NCBI GenBank assembly: GCA_963989385.1
Contig: OZ022509.1
Coordinates: 76,902,667-76,966,666, forward strand
Reading direction: 5' to 3'
DNA from: Ctena decussata
Lineage: Eukaryota > Mollusca > Bivalvia > Lucinida > Lucinidae
DNA: 64,000 bases
Both the position numbers and the translations under genes were made by a program. The notes under the pieces are model-generated. The model made no database searches, was not told the origin of the DNA, and saw only the letters and a list, made by a program, of their open reading frames with translations. Shown piece after piece: positions 20,061-31,154 of this stretch (its first letter is position 1; each line of letters starts with the position of its first letter).

Positions 20061-21500
20061 CTAGAAAATGTGTTTATGAAACACTATGCCCCCAACCATA
20101 TGCTTGTCTCTAGAGAAGGTTCATCCAATAATGCTTGTACCTTTGAACCATAGGCTAACAATGCACTCAGTCGAAAAAGGGGCTTAACTCAGTCAAAAAT
20201 TTACGAATTGTTTTCGAAAGTTAATCAGGTCATCTACACCTGGGGCTATATCAACCTGCAAAAATCATGATCCTAGCATCAGGGGTTCTCCAGATATTTT
20301 GTTCACAAGCTTCCATAGGCAAATAATGCACTAAGTTGAAAAAGGGGCATAACTCAATCCAAAATTTACAAATTATTTTCAAAAGTTAATCAGGTCATCT
20401 ACACCACAGGCAGTATCTTCCTGCATAAAATCATGCTCCTAGCATCAGGTGTTCTTGAGATATTTTGTTCACAAGGTTCCATATGCTTACAATGCACTAA
20501 GTCGAAAAAGGGGCATAACTCAATAAAAAATTCATGATTTCTTTTCAAAAGTTAATCAGGTCATCTGCACCACAGGCAGTATCTTCCTGCACAAAATCAT
20601 ACTCCTAACATCAGGGGTTCTTGAGATATTTTGTTTACAAGGTTCCATAGGCTTACAATGCACTAAGTCATAAAAAGGGGCATAACTTTGTCAAAAATTC
20701 AAGAATTTGTTTCAAAAGTTAATCAGGTCATCTACACCTTGAGCATTCTCATCCTGCAAAACCCCATGATCCTAGCATCAGGGGTTCTTGAGATATTTTG
20801 TTCACAAGGTTCCACAGGCTAAGTCGAAAAAGGGGCATAACTCTGGAAATACATTGCCGGTGGAAAAATAAAAAAATACGGGTCTGCTTATTTTCCATAC
20901 TGATCATGTGTATAAAGTTTCAAGTTCCTAGCTCTTATTGTTCTTGACTATATGTAAGGGTACCTTTGTAACATAGGCCTCAATGCACTAAGTCGAAAAA
21001 GGGGAATAATTCGATCAAAAATTCACGAATTTTTTTCAAAAGTTAATCAGGTCATCTAAACCACAGGCAGTATCTTCCTGCAAAAAATCATGCTCCTAGC
21101 TTCAGGGGTTCTTGAGATATTTTGTTCACAAGGTTCCATAGGCTTACAATGCACTAAGTCGAAAAAGGGGCATAACTCGGTCAAAAATTCACGAATTTGT
21201 TTCAAAAGTTAATCAGGTCATCTACACCTTGGGCATTCTCATCCTGCAAAACCTCATGATCCTAGCATCAAGGGTTCTTTAGATATTTTGTTCACAAGGT
21301 TCCACAGGCTAAGTCGAAAAAGGGGCATAACTCTTGAAGTATGTGACCCGCGGAAAAAAGAAAAAACACGTATTCGCTTATTTTTCGTACTGATCATGTG
21401 TATAAAGTTTCAAGCTCCTAGCTCTTACGGTTCTTGAGATGACAGACGGACAGGCCCAAACCAATATGCCCCCACAATTTCTCCGAAATTGGGGGCATAA
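20061..21500 (+). mobile_element. HINE-like element, TATGCCCCCA family, 166-bp core, nested
   Basis: The 5' end has CTAGAAAAT, hairpin GTGTTT-ATG-AAACAC (20070-20084) and TATGCCCCCA (20085-20094). The 3' end has GACAGACGGACAGG and a hairpin from TATGCCCCCA (21465) to TGGGGGCATA (21490-21499). Core units share ATGCACTAAGTCGAAAAAGG at 20161, 20326, 20492, 20658, 20983 and 21149, a spacing of 165-166 bp (one double gap). It is inserted in the 17840-22044 element. Confidence 0.8.
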
Positions 21501-22044
21501 TAAACCACAATCCACCAGCCTTAGGATACTACAGATGAAATATGGGCCTAATTGGCCAAGTGGCTTCAAAGCAGATAATTTTTTAAGATTTTTTTTCCTT
21601 TATTTGCATTTTTGGTTTCCATGGCAACCAATAAAAGAAGCAGTGGGCAAAAAAACATACAGCTGATAGAAGACTTCTCACGAAACCTTTCTATATAAGT
21701 TTTGTCAACATATCTGCAATGGCTTGGCAGTAAATGCCATTTTTCAATTTTCCCCATTATAAGTCTATGGGAACTCTAAGTTGCCATAGCAACCAAACTA
21801 ATGGGCCGATTTTCATAAAAAACACAAACTTACAATCCCCCAGCCCAAGAATGCTACAGATGAAATTTGGGCCCAATTGGCCCGGTAGCTTCAGAGGAGA
21901 TGTTGTTTAAAAGTGTTGACGGACGACAGACGACATACGACGACAGACGACGACATACGACAGACGACGACATACGACAGACGACAACGACGGACAACTG
22001 CCTATACTATAAGCTCCCCCGGAGCCTTCGGCTCTGGTGAGCTA

Positions 22045-22860
22045 AAAATTGAGATCGATTTAGACTATTATTCTAGATCATCGTATTTTATATTATTTCG
22101 ATCCTTTTGAAATTCATCAGTCTTTGAATCGACTGCCCAATTAAAATTAAGAAATTACAGTATGCTTTTTTCTGGTTTCGTCACCAGATATTGTCAGGGT
22201 CACTGACGAGGCTTTATTAGCCGAAACTACATAGTCTGGCCCATATTCCTACTTCTGTATGTATGCTCTACTCTTGAAGGATCTTTTTTAGAATGTAATT
22301 AGGACCTTTGCTACATAACAATTTTAACTATTTCGCGATAATCTTGCTTAATATGGGACCTGTTTGTATTTTGACAAATGCTAAAGCTAGAAATAAGTTA
22401 CCCTCACCATGTTATGTACCTTTTGGTTACTGGTATGGCAACATTAACTTTTAAAATTCTATTTTCAGTTTTATGAAATATGGAGTTAGGCCCTTTCTTG
22501 CACGATTAAAATCGCTAAAATCCAGTTTTTCTCAATTTATTTCTTTAAAACTGGTGAAATACTCGCAACACCTCTTGAAATCAATTCCCAACAAACATTG
22601 ACGAACTGTGCAAAAAAATCAATTATTTCAAGTTTTAAGAAGAACCCATGTTTTTGCGTCTTTCTCGAAATTATGCAAAATGAAGAGATAGGTACCTTGT
22701 TGCACTGACCCATTCATTTGTGGAAGATGCAGTCGACCTGCATATCCATACCCAGAGGCATGTTATAATAAGCAGGCGAAGAAAGATAACAAAGTTGAAA
22801 ATGCGCCTTGTTCAAGCCAGACACCATTTTTAGAATGCTCAGAATGTGCAGAGTCCACCA
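22045..22860 (+). other. Leader/terminal region of the ISL2EU-like transposon
   Basis: Non-coding. A degenerate motif of the form GGAGWTAGGYCCYTTSTTGCA recurs at about 22299, 22353, 22482 and 22684, in the orientation opposite to its copies at 17335-17540. Repeated subterminal motifs are common binding sites for cut-and-paste transposases; that role here is inference. Confidence 0.35.
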
Positions 22861-23121
22861 TCAATTCGCCTGAGCATTAAGAGTGCACCAAAAAGTCATG
22901 CTTATTGTTTCATATGCAAAAAGCCAGGACCTAATAGTAGTACCAGGGGATTTACGAACAGATGTTTTCATTGAACATAATATTATCATTACATCTGACA
23001 GTAGGTGTTGTCCTGTACATTTGAGTGAAAACTTTGATAAATTTGATCCAGAAAGTCTTCAAGGACTGAAAACAATGGACCATACCTATATAAACAGAAC
23101 TACTATTCTTGACTTGTCGAA

Positions 23122-23200
23122 TATGGACGGACGCTCGGCGCCCCGTTACTGCGGCTATGGATTCGTTCCGCTGAGGTGCGGGGAAATACTACTACTACTA
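23122..23200 (+). mobile_element. 79-bp retro-insertion with 14-bp target duplication
   Basis: CTTGACTTGTCGAA occurs at 23108-23121 and 23201-23214. Between them is GC-rich TATGGACGGACGCTCGGCGC..., ending in an ACT/TAC microsatellite tail. This looks like an extreme 5'-truncated LINE or SINE end. It lies in frame space of the transposase and adds 93 bp (31 codons), so this insertion alone would not shift the frame. Confidence 0.75.
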
Positions 23201-23544
23201 CTTGACTTGTCGAAAATTCGGAATATTGCTTCCAAATCTGTTTCAAAACGAATGTCATTTGACAATCTGGATTCTTACTCTGAAGAAGATCTGGTGAATT
23301 TGACTGGCCTTAATAAAGAGAAACTGCTAGATTTTTCAAGTATCTTAAACCACACGTCAGGAATACACCCACTAGAGGTGCTTTCACCAGTCTTGGGATA
23401 TTCCTTTTTAAACTGAAATCAGGACTATCAAACAAGCTTCTATCAACTTTGTTTGGAATTTCAAAGGCCAGCATTCGACGAGCAATTCACTCAATACGGC
23501 AAACACTGATGCTGGAATTTGTACCCATTGCATTTAGGATTTCC

Positions 23545-24078
23545 CCCGGGAATCCTCCCGCCTTGTCGTGGCCCCGGGGCTCAATTCTCATAGGGGACGT
23601 CACTCGATTGATAGCTGATGTCCCCTCTGCGAAGAGCTAAGTGGAGGTACCACCTGTTTGCCGTGGGTGGCGTCCCGTAAGCCGGATGAAGGGATCCTGG
23701 CGGTTGAGATGCACTCCAGGGATCTCCAGGTGCGTCAACACACCTCTTTGGCCTCGATTTCGGTGTAGACGGGTGGCTGTGTGGACCCGGCACAGTCAAT
23801 CGGCTGGTCGTGTCAGCTCTGGGATCTTTTTGCTTTCTCTTCCTTTCTTTTGTATCGTTCTGATACCGACCGTGTGCCCATTTGTCTTTATTCCTTGACC
23901 TTTCCATTCCTGGAAGCGGCGGCTTAACGGGTCAATCGTGCGGCCTTTCAGTTGTGCGAGTATCTCTTCTGTGTATCTCTAGCACTTGTGAGCAGGATAT
24001 CCGCTCCGTCAAAGTGTTCCCTTGTTGGGCTCCAAGGCGGGTGGGGAGCACGGAAGATGAAAACTTCTAAATAGAATC
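23545..24078 (+). promoter_or_regulatory. LINE-A 5' UTR / presumed internal promoter
   Basis: Starts CCCGGGAATCCTCCCG directly after the target duplication. It is distinctly more GC-rich than its surroundings, with potential stems such as GGGATCTCCAGG/ACTCCAGGGATC and CCCCGGGGC. Its full length and the perfect junction indicate a non-truncated 5' end. Full-length LINEs carry internal promoters here; no specific element was identified. Confidence 0.6.
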
Positions 24079-25464
24079 ATGGGGTTGAACAAACGGAAAA
24101 AATCGAACCAATCCTCACTTTCTTCGTCAGAAGCTGAATGCTCAGACAATGAACAGGATAATTACCAATTACCTCAAACAGCTCCAACATTTCCGCGCTT
24201 CATCATCATAGAATCCTCCGATCAAAATACCAGCATTACTTCACTTTCTCCATTCGTTATTCAAAAAGTTTTACAAAGTATTGCTGGAGAACCAAAAAGT
24301 ATCAAAAAATTAACGAGATCAAATCAATTATTAATTGAAGTTACCAAAAAAGCACATGCAGAAAATCTCCTTAGGACACAAAATTTTCACAACCTAAATG
24401 TTCGTGTCTTTCCTCATAGTTCGCTGAATTCTTCAAGAGGTGTAATCCGTTGCCCCGACTTGAGGGGCTGCAGTGAACAAGAAATTTTGGAAGAGATGAA
24501 GTCTCAAGGAGTAACTGCAGTGAAACGCTTTAGAGTGAAAAGAGATGGTCAACTGAAAGATACAAATACATTTGTTTTTACGTTCAATACACCAAATTTA
24601 CCCTCAACAATCAAAATTGCATTCCTTCGAGTTAATGTTGAGATTTACATACCAAATCCGCTTCGCTGCTTCAATTGCCAGCAATACGGTCATCATGAAG
24701 ATAGGTGTAAAAGCCATCCTGTCTGTTCAAACTGTGGCGAACCGGCAATACATCATGAAACTTTATGTAAAAGCCAAACTAAGTGTGCCAACTGTGGAGA
24801 AGGTCACAATGCTAACTCTAAGGAATGTAAAATTTGGCACAAAGAAAAGGAAATTCTCAGAGTAAAATTCACACGTAATGTCTCTTTTCCTGAAGCGCGG
24901 AAAATCGTTGAATCGCCAGCTCCTGTTCCAGGATCTAGCTACGCCAGTGTTATTAAACCCACCGTTAAACACGTGTCCTTGGTTGATGCCACTACACAAA
25001 CAGATCCTGTTACTATCCTCGATTCGAAGGAAAGTAACGAAAAACAAACGTCTGACCTAAACATAACAAAAACAACACAAACAGCTACACCTACAGCGAA
25101 TGAAAAGGCGAAAACAGCATCCTCTCTTGCTCAGGGTAACCAGGCATCGACAGAAGAGCCAGTCCTGAAAAAGGCTACCTTGGAGATGATGCGTAAGGAC
25201 TGGCAGAAACAGCAAAGGAGAGAACGTCAACTAAATAATAAACCGCCCTCTCCGAAAACTAGTACATCAAATGGTAAAGAGAAGTCATCAAAGAAGAAAA
25301 TTATCTCAGACAGACAACCTAAAGGGTCTAAAGATGAGATTCAGCTTCATAATAAATATGAAACTTTGAGTGACGAGAGTGAAATGGAGTTTGTTGACAC
25401 TCTAGAACAGTCTCACACTAGTGATACTGTTTCTTGGTCACCAATTGTTCCTCCATCTCCATAG
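24079..25464 (+). CDS. LINE-A ORF1: RNA-binding protein with three zinc knuckles
   Basis: Intact 461-codon frame. Residues 1-30 are Ser/Asn-rich. Residues ~38-190 look like the RRM-type domain of LINE ORF1 proteins (ending FVFTFNTPNLPSTIKI...EIYIPNP). Residues 197-250 hold three CCHC-type knuckles: CFNCQQYGHHEDRC, CSNCGEPAIHHETLC and CANCGEGHNANSKEC. The last ~200 residues are low-complexity and charged (KTTQTATPTANEKAK), including a basic coil DWQKQQRRERQLNN. By family it coats element RNA and assists target-primed reverse transcription. ORF2 starts 46 nt downstream. No frame damage is seen, in contrast with ORF2. Confidence 0.9.
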   Translation: MGLNKRKKSNQSSLSSSEAECSDNEQDNYQLPQTAPTFPRFIIIESSDQNTSITSLSPFVIQKVLQSIAGEPKSIKKLTRSNQLLIEVTKKAHAENLLRTQNFHNLNVRVFPHSSLNSSRGVIRCPDLRGCSEQEILEEMKSQGVTAVKRFRVKRDGQLKDTNTFVFTFNTPNLPSTIKIAFLRVNVEIYIPNPLRCFNCQQYGHHEDRCKSHPVCSNCGEPAIHHETLCKSQTKCANCGEGHNANSKECKIWHKEKEILRVKFTRNVSFPEARKIVESPAPVPGSSYASVIKPTVKHVSLVDATTQTDPVTILDSKESNEKQTSDLNITKTTQTATPTANEKAKTASSLAQGNQASTEEPVLKKATLEMMRKDWQKQQRRERQLNNKPPSPKTSTSNGKEKSSKKKIISDRQPKGSKDEIQLHNKYETLSDESEMEFVDTLEQSHTSDTVSWSPIVPPSP

Positions 25465-25510
25465 TCTCCAGTCTTACATAAAGGTCTTTATCTCCAATCT
25501 ATAAATAAAC

Positions 25511-28500
25511 ATGGAATTTAAAAGTAAGATAATACAATGGAATTGTCGAGGTCTTAAACCTAATTACAATGAAATTTTATTACTTTTAACTCTGATAAGA
25601 CCATCAGTTTTTTGTCTTCAAGAAACTTTTTTAAAGCCTGATGATAATGTTACTTTCAAAGGTTACAACTTGTATAATTATATTCATACAGACGGTCACA
25701 GACAGTCCGGTGGCAGTTCTATTTTAATTCATACATCATGTCCACAACGAGAAATAAAACTTACAACAGCTCTGCAAGCTGTTGCTGTTTCAGTCTCTTT
25801 AGATAAAGAGATAACTGTTTGTTCTGTCTATATACCTCCTAACTTCAAGTTACAGTCTCAGCAGCTAGACTCTTTACTGCAACAACTGCCTTCACCTTAT
25901 TTATTAGTAGGTGACTTTAATGGTCACAATATGCTCTGGGGTTGTGATAAGAATAATACTAGAGGCGAAATCATTGAAAATTTCTTTACAAATAATGATC
26001 TTTGTCTAATGAATGATAAGTCTCATACTTACCTTCATCCTGCAACTGGCAGTTTCTCTTCTTTAGATCTTTCTTTTTGCCATCCATCTCTTCTACTCGA
26101 CTTCGACTGGTCTGTTTGTGATGATCAACATGGAAGTGATCATTTTCCTATCGTGATTGAAAGTGTAAATTCTTCAGTCGAAGATCATAATCCCAAATGG
26201 AAATTAAACAAAGCTGACTGAGAACAGTTTCATTCGTTGTGTAATCAGTTTTTAAACATTGAAAAGTTTGATAATTCCACTGATCTTGCTGCTGATTTTA
26301 CTTCTTCTCTCACAGAAATATCTAATGCATGTATTCCAAAAACCTCGACAAACCCAAAGAAAAGTAATCCGTGGTACAATGACGACTGTAAGAAAGCTAT
26401 TAGACAAAGAAAACATGCTTTATCAAAGTTCTGCAAATATCCAACTAAAGAAAATCTAAATAACGTGAAAAATCAAAGAGCCAAAGCCCGCCGCACTATA
26501 AGGTCCTCTAAACGAAATACATGGAAATCATACGTGTCAAAACTGAATTATAAAACACCGATTACAAAAGTTTGGAAAATGGTTCGAAATATATCAGGAA
26601 AATCGAAATCACCAAGTTATACACATTTAAACACCTGTAGAGAAACGAAAGCAACCAATAAGGAGGATATCGCAAATACGTTTGGAGAAACCTTTTTGAA
26701 AAATTCATCATCCCGAAATTATTTAGAAAAGTTCAAAAAGACCAAAATACATCAAGAAAAGAATAAAATTAACTTTAAGTCTTCGAATAACGAAGAATAT
26801 AACAACCACTTTAATTTATTAGAGCTTAAAGAAGCGATTAACAAATCTCATGACACTGCTACAGGACCAGATGAAATACATTATCAGATGCTGAAACATC
26901 TACCTGAAAACGCTCTTTTAACACTTTTACACATATTTAATGACATATAGACAACCGGTGTATTTCCAGAGAGCTGGCGTTTGGCTACTGTAATACCAAT
27001 TCCTAAACCAGGTAAAGATCACGCAGAACCAACAAATTATAGACCGATAGCTTTAACAAGTTGTCTTTGCAAAACGTTGGAGAGAATGATCAACAAAAGA
27101 CTCGTTTGGTACTTAGAATCGAATGATCTTATATTACCAATTCAGTCGGGTTTCCGATCTGAACGCAGTACCAACGATCATTTAATCAGACTGGAAACTT
27201 TTATTCGAGATGCATTTGTAAATAGAGAACATGTTGTGGCTGTGTTTTTTGACTTGGAAAAGGCGTATGATACCACCTGGCGATATGGCATAATGAAAGA
27301 CTTGCATGATTTAGGTCTTAAGGGTAGATTGCCTGTTTTTATTCAAAGCTTCCTCGAAGATCGAACTATGCAAGTTCGTGTAGGTTCTACTTTATCTGAT
27401 CTTTATGATCAAGAACAAGGTGTTCCCCAAGGAAGTATTCTTTCTACTACTTTGTTCAACATAAAGATTAATAACATTGTAAATTGTCTAGACAGTAAAA
27501 CGGATGGTTCCTTATATGTTGATGATTTTGGAATATGTTATCGTTCTAAAAACATGAGAACAATTGAAAGACACCTTCAACAATGTATCAATAGAATTGA
27601 AGACTGGGCTACGAACAATGGTTTCAAATTTTCCAAGTCAAAAACACAATGTGTTCATTTCTGTAAACTTAGAAAGATTCACAGTGATCCTATCCTTTAT
27701 TTATACGGATCTCAGCTACCTGTTGTTGAAGAATCCAAGTTTTTAGGAGTTATCTTTGACCTTTCTTTTATTCCCCACATTCGATACATTAAAGCGAAAT
27801 GTTTAAAAGCTTTGAATCTTCTTAAAGTTTTATCAAATACGAACTGGGGTGCAGATCGTTCCACTCTTCTACATCTTTATCGTTCTTTAATTCGGCCAAA
27901 GTTAGACTATGGATCTATTGTATATGGTTCAGCCAGAAAGTCCTATTTACAAATGTTAGATACTGTTCACCACCAAGGACTTCGTTTGGCTTTGGGAGCT
28001 TTTCGAACTTCTCCTGTAACTAGTTTGTATGTGGAAGCAGATGAACCATCACTGCATTTACGCAGAGAAAAGCTTTCTCTTCAATATGCCATCAGACTTG
28101 CCGCTAATCCAGCTAACCCTACCTTCAAAGTCACATTTTCACCACAATTTGTGGAGCTGTACGAACGTAAACCGCATGCAATAAAACCGTTTGCTCTTCG
28201 AGTTATACCACTGCTTGAAACTTCAAATATCAATCCTAAAAATATTGAAAAACATTCTACAACAGAAATCCCGCCTTGAGTGAGTGAGTGAGTGATATGG
28301 ATTTTACGGCACATCAGCACCAAACGGGCTATTTCGCGCCGAAAACGCTATAAACGAAAACGCGCTATATGCATAAGGTCAGAAATGAATGCACAGTATA
28401 AAAATGAATCAAGTCGGGTATGTGGTAAAACACGCCGAGCAACGGCTAGCTTAAGACTGATAACATAAAACGAACTCTCGACCAGCGAGATGAGTAAACA

Positions 28501-29565
28501 CAAATTTAAATCTACTGTTGTAAAAATACCGCGACTTAACTAAACTATATTTTACTATATATGCCAATCTCTTTCAAAAATGAAAAGATTTTCGCTGGTT
28601 CAACCGTGTCAAACAGTTGTTTCATACTGTTGACAGAAATCCCGCCTTGGTGCATGAAGAAACCTAACAGTTTATTTGACCTAAACACAAACAAAAAGTC
28701 AGTTACAAATCCACACATTCTGAAACAAGATTTTCAAGACATTCAGACACGTTATACAGAATTTCAACATATATATACTGATGGTTCCAAAGATGGTGAG
28801 AAAGTTGGATGTGCATTTACATCTAGGAAATACTGCAATTCTTTACGTATTCCTGATGGTTCTTCTATTTTCACTGCCGAAGCAAAAGCAATAGATTTAA
28901 CTTTAGACTTTATTGACAACAGTTACCTTAATGACAAATTTGTAATTTTTTCAGACTCTCTTTCTGTCTTAAAAGCTCTAAACCATACATCTTCAAGGAA
29001 TTCTCAAATTCAAAAACTATTAGAAAAACATCATGAAATTTCAAGCACTAAAGAAATAGTTTTTTGTTGGATCCCCAGTCATATTAACATAGCTGGCAAT
29101 GAAACCGCTGACAGAAAAGCAAAAGAATCTCTTAGTCTAAATGTGTCTATGTTTGAAATTCCGTTTAACAATTTTAAACCCACTATCAACAAGTACATCT
29201 TGTCAAAGTGGCAAACATCATGGGACACAGCTGTTTTTAATAAACTTCACGAAATTAAACCTATCATTGGGAATAACCCTTCATTTATTCGAAGTTTAAG
29301 AAGAGAAGAAATTGTTATTGCTCGACTACGCATAGGCCATACAAGAATTACCCATTCGTACTTACTAAATCGTGAAGAACAGCCTTTATGTAAAGTTTGT
29401 AACCAGCTCTTTACAGTTAAACATATTCTCATTGACTGTGTTGACTTTTCACAAAACAGAAAAAGATATTTTCGAGCTAATAACTTGACGCAACTGTTTC
29501 AAGATGTACCTGTTGACAGTATCTTATCCTTTTTAAAAGATATTAACCTTTTTAACAAAATATAA
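25511..29565 (+). pseudogene. LINE-A ORF2: endonuclease-RT-RNase H, disrupted
   Basis: From the ATG at 25511: endonuclease (QWNCRGLKPN, CLQETFL, VYIPPN, LLVGDFNGHNMLWG, SDHFPIV). Then a premature TGA at 26219-26221. Then a basic linker. Then a TAG at 26948-26950 followed by RT (NYRPIALTS, FFDLEKAYD motif A, GVPQGSILS motif B, YVDD motif C). A 355-bp insertion interrupts the frame at 28278. Beyond it RNase H shows IYTDGSK, FTAEAKAI, FSDSLSV and WIPSHINIAGNETAD, then a CKVC...HILIDC tail and stop at 29563-29565. All segments share one frame apart from the insertion. Both stops sit where Trp is expected (TGG to TGA/TAG), so the copy decayed recently. Confidence 0.9.
28278..28632 (-). mobile_element. 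5'-truncated LINE-B fragment inside LINE-A
   Basis: Flanked by the 17-bp duplication ACAGAAATCCCGCCTTG (28261-28277 and 28633-28649). On the minus strand it holds the last codons of an ORF2 (LTRLNQRKSFHF-like in a shifted frame; the homologous copy at 59213 reads TVEPAKIFSFLKEIG), a ~280-bp 3' UTR, and a CACT repeat tail at the 28278 end. The second copy at 59213-59850 extends further into the coding region. Confidence 0.85.
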
Positions 29566-30014
29566 ACCTTTTCTACATTTTTACCATGTATTACTTCCAT
29601 GTTATTAATGCAAAGTTAATTTTATAAAGTGCCGTACCTTTCAGTTCTGTTTATATTTTAAGTAAGATGCAACCTTCATGACGCAAATGACCCTGTGGGT
29701 TGACGCGTCGTTAAATTTTAAATCATCATCATCATCATCATTTAGGATTTCCTCACATATCACGAGAAGATGTCATTAATAACCATACGCGTATATTAGC
29801 CCAGTCTCTGCTTGCAGAAAGAAATGACCAAGCTATTTTAGTTCAAGACGCTACATATATATATATACATCAATAAGAGTAATAACTTTCATTTTGATGG
29901 ACGATCCTATTGTATACATAAAGGGAGACCGCTTGTGAAGCCAATGGTAATTGTAAGACCACCGGCTACTGAAGCCAGTGGTAATTGTGAGCACCTCCGG
30001 CTACTATGTCAGTG

Positions 30015-30251
30015 GGGTTTTCGGTAGGTGCGATGGTGCTGTGTGTAACTTCCAGTGCCAGGGCGTCCTGCTGATTTGGAAAATTGTAGGGCAAGGGCCT
30101 ACTGTGCTTGCAGTAGGTGCGGGTGGGGTTGTTTGGACATTTTTTCTCTCGTCTATCATTTCTCCTCTTTCTCCCTCTCTAGGAGACGGCCCGATATAGA
30201 CTGAAATACTGTCTTAAAGGGCCGTTAAACCCAAAACAATCAATCAATCAA
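30015..30251 (+). mobile_element. SINE-1 copy with 13-bp target duplication
   Basis: TACTATGTCAGTG occurs at 30002-30014 and 30252-30264, splitting transposase codons GYYVSV|MEPYFAD. The body has GGTGCGATGGTGCTG, GCAGTAGGTGCGGGTGGGGT, GATATAGACTGAAATACTGT and a CAATCAATCAAT tail. Both ends are defined, so this copy fixes the family length at about 237 bp. Confidence 0.9.
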
Positions 30252-30358
30252 TACTATGTCAGTGTAATGGAACCATACTTTGCGGATTCTAAGAATAATG
30301 CTGCATCTATTCTCAATCAAATTATAAATAATACTGAAGAGATCAAAATTTGGATGAA

Positions 30359-31154
30359 ACAAGAAATTGTCATCTAAATCCTCCAGTGACCTTGCAAATG
30401 AGGTCAAGGTCACCAAAATCTGGCCAGCTCTTAAATTTGTCACTATGATGTATCCCTGAAATTTTGGAGAAATTCCATTCATTGGGTCAGGAGATATAGT
30501 GGTTACAAGAAATTGTCATCCAAATCCTCCAATGACCTTAAAAAGGTCACCAAAATCTGAAACCTCTTAAAATTGTCCCAATGATTTATACATGCAAATT
30601 AAGTGAAATTCCATCCATTGGTTCATAAGATATCACTGGTACAGAAATGTCATCCAAGTCTTCCAGCGACATTGAAATGAGGCCAAGGTCACCAAAACCT
30701 AATAAGCCATTAAACTTGTCCCAATAATGTATCCATGCCAGTTTGGTAAAATTCCATCCATTGGTTCAAGAGATATCACTGGTACAAGAAATTTTCATCT
30801 AAGTCCTCCAGTGACCTTGAAAATGAGGTCAAGGTCACCAAAACCTAATCACCTCTTAAACTTGTCCCAATGATGTATCCATGCCAGTTTGGTGAAATTC
30901 CATCCATTGGTTCTGGAGATATAGTGGATACAAGAAATTGTCATCTATGTCTTCCAGCGACCTTGCAAATGAGGTCAAGGTCACCAAAACCTAATTACCT
31001 CTTAAACTTGTCCCAATGATGTATCCATGCCAGTTTGGTGAAATTCCATCCATTGGTTCAAGACATTTCGCGCATACAAGAAATCTGTCACAGGGACGCC
31101 GACGCCCGGGATCCGCACTGAAAACAATATGTCCCCCCACCAAAGGGGGGACAG
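30359..31154 (+). mobile_element. HINE-like element, TGTCCCCCC family, ~146-bp core, 5' truncated
   Basis: Core units carry AGGTCAAGGTCACCAAAA at ~146-bp spacing (30401, 30680, 30826, 30972). The 3' end has GACGCCGACGCCCGGGATCC and hairpin TGTCCCCCCAC...GGGGGGACA (31130-31153). It replaces the C-terminal coding part of the ISL2EU-like transposase. No 5' hairpin was found. Confidence 0.7.

Larger units (their letters stand above)
17840..22044 (+). mobile_element. HINE-like element with ~330-bp core, split by two insertions
   Basis: The 5' end is AACAAGAGGGCC at 17840 with GCTCACC just inside. The 3' end is a GACGACATACGACAGACGAC microsatellite, the hairpin GAGCC-TTC-GGCTC (22022-22034) and TGGTGAGCTAAAAA. 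The core units contain CATAGCAACCAAACTAA, TTTGTCAACATATCTGCAAT and GGCTTGGCAGTAAATGC. The body is interrupted at 18159-19407 and 20061-21500, and reads continuously if those are skipped. Confidence 0.75.
23545..29738 (+). mobile_element. Full-length non-LTR retrotransposon (LINE-A), RNase H-bearing
   Basis: Bounded by CATTTAGGATTTCC at 23531-23544 and 29739-29752, a 14-bp target-site duplication within transposase sequence. It contains a ~530-bp GC-rich leader, ORF1 with zinc knuckles, ORF2 with APE-type endonuclease, RT, RNase H and a Cys/His tail, a short 3' UTR and a tail of ATC repeats (29722-29738). RNase H plus CCHC ORF1 suggests the I-like group (I/Nimb/Ingi); the clade is inference. 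It is inactivated by two nonsense codons and one insertion in ORF2. Confidence 0.9.
22861..30358 (+). pseudogene. ISL2EU/Harbinger-like DDE transposase, broken by nested insertions
   Basis: Coding pieces lie at about 22883-23540, 29741-30001 and 30265-30358. Piece 1 has a zinc-binding start (YCFICKKPG in a neighbouring frame, then SRCCPVHL) and an HTH-like region (GLNKEKLLDF, then KSGLSNKLLSTLFGISKASI and RRAIHSIRQTL). Piece 2 has GFPHISREDVINNHTRILAQ. Piece 3 has MEPYFADSKNNAASILNQII, the conserved DDE_Tnp_4 stretch that follows GYYVSV in piece 2. That domain order is what I know from ISL2EU/IS4EU transposases. The C-terminal part is lost at a HINE-like repeat. Frameshifts exist even outside the insertions. 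In an intact element it would catalyse cut-and-paste transposition. Confidence 0.7.
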
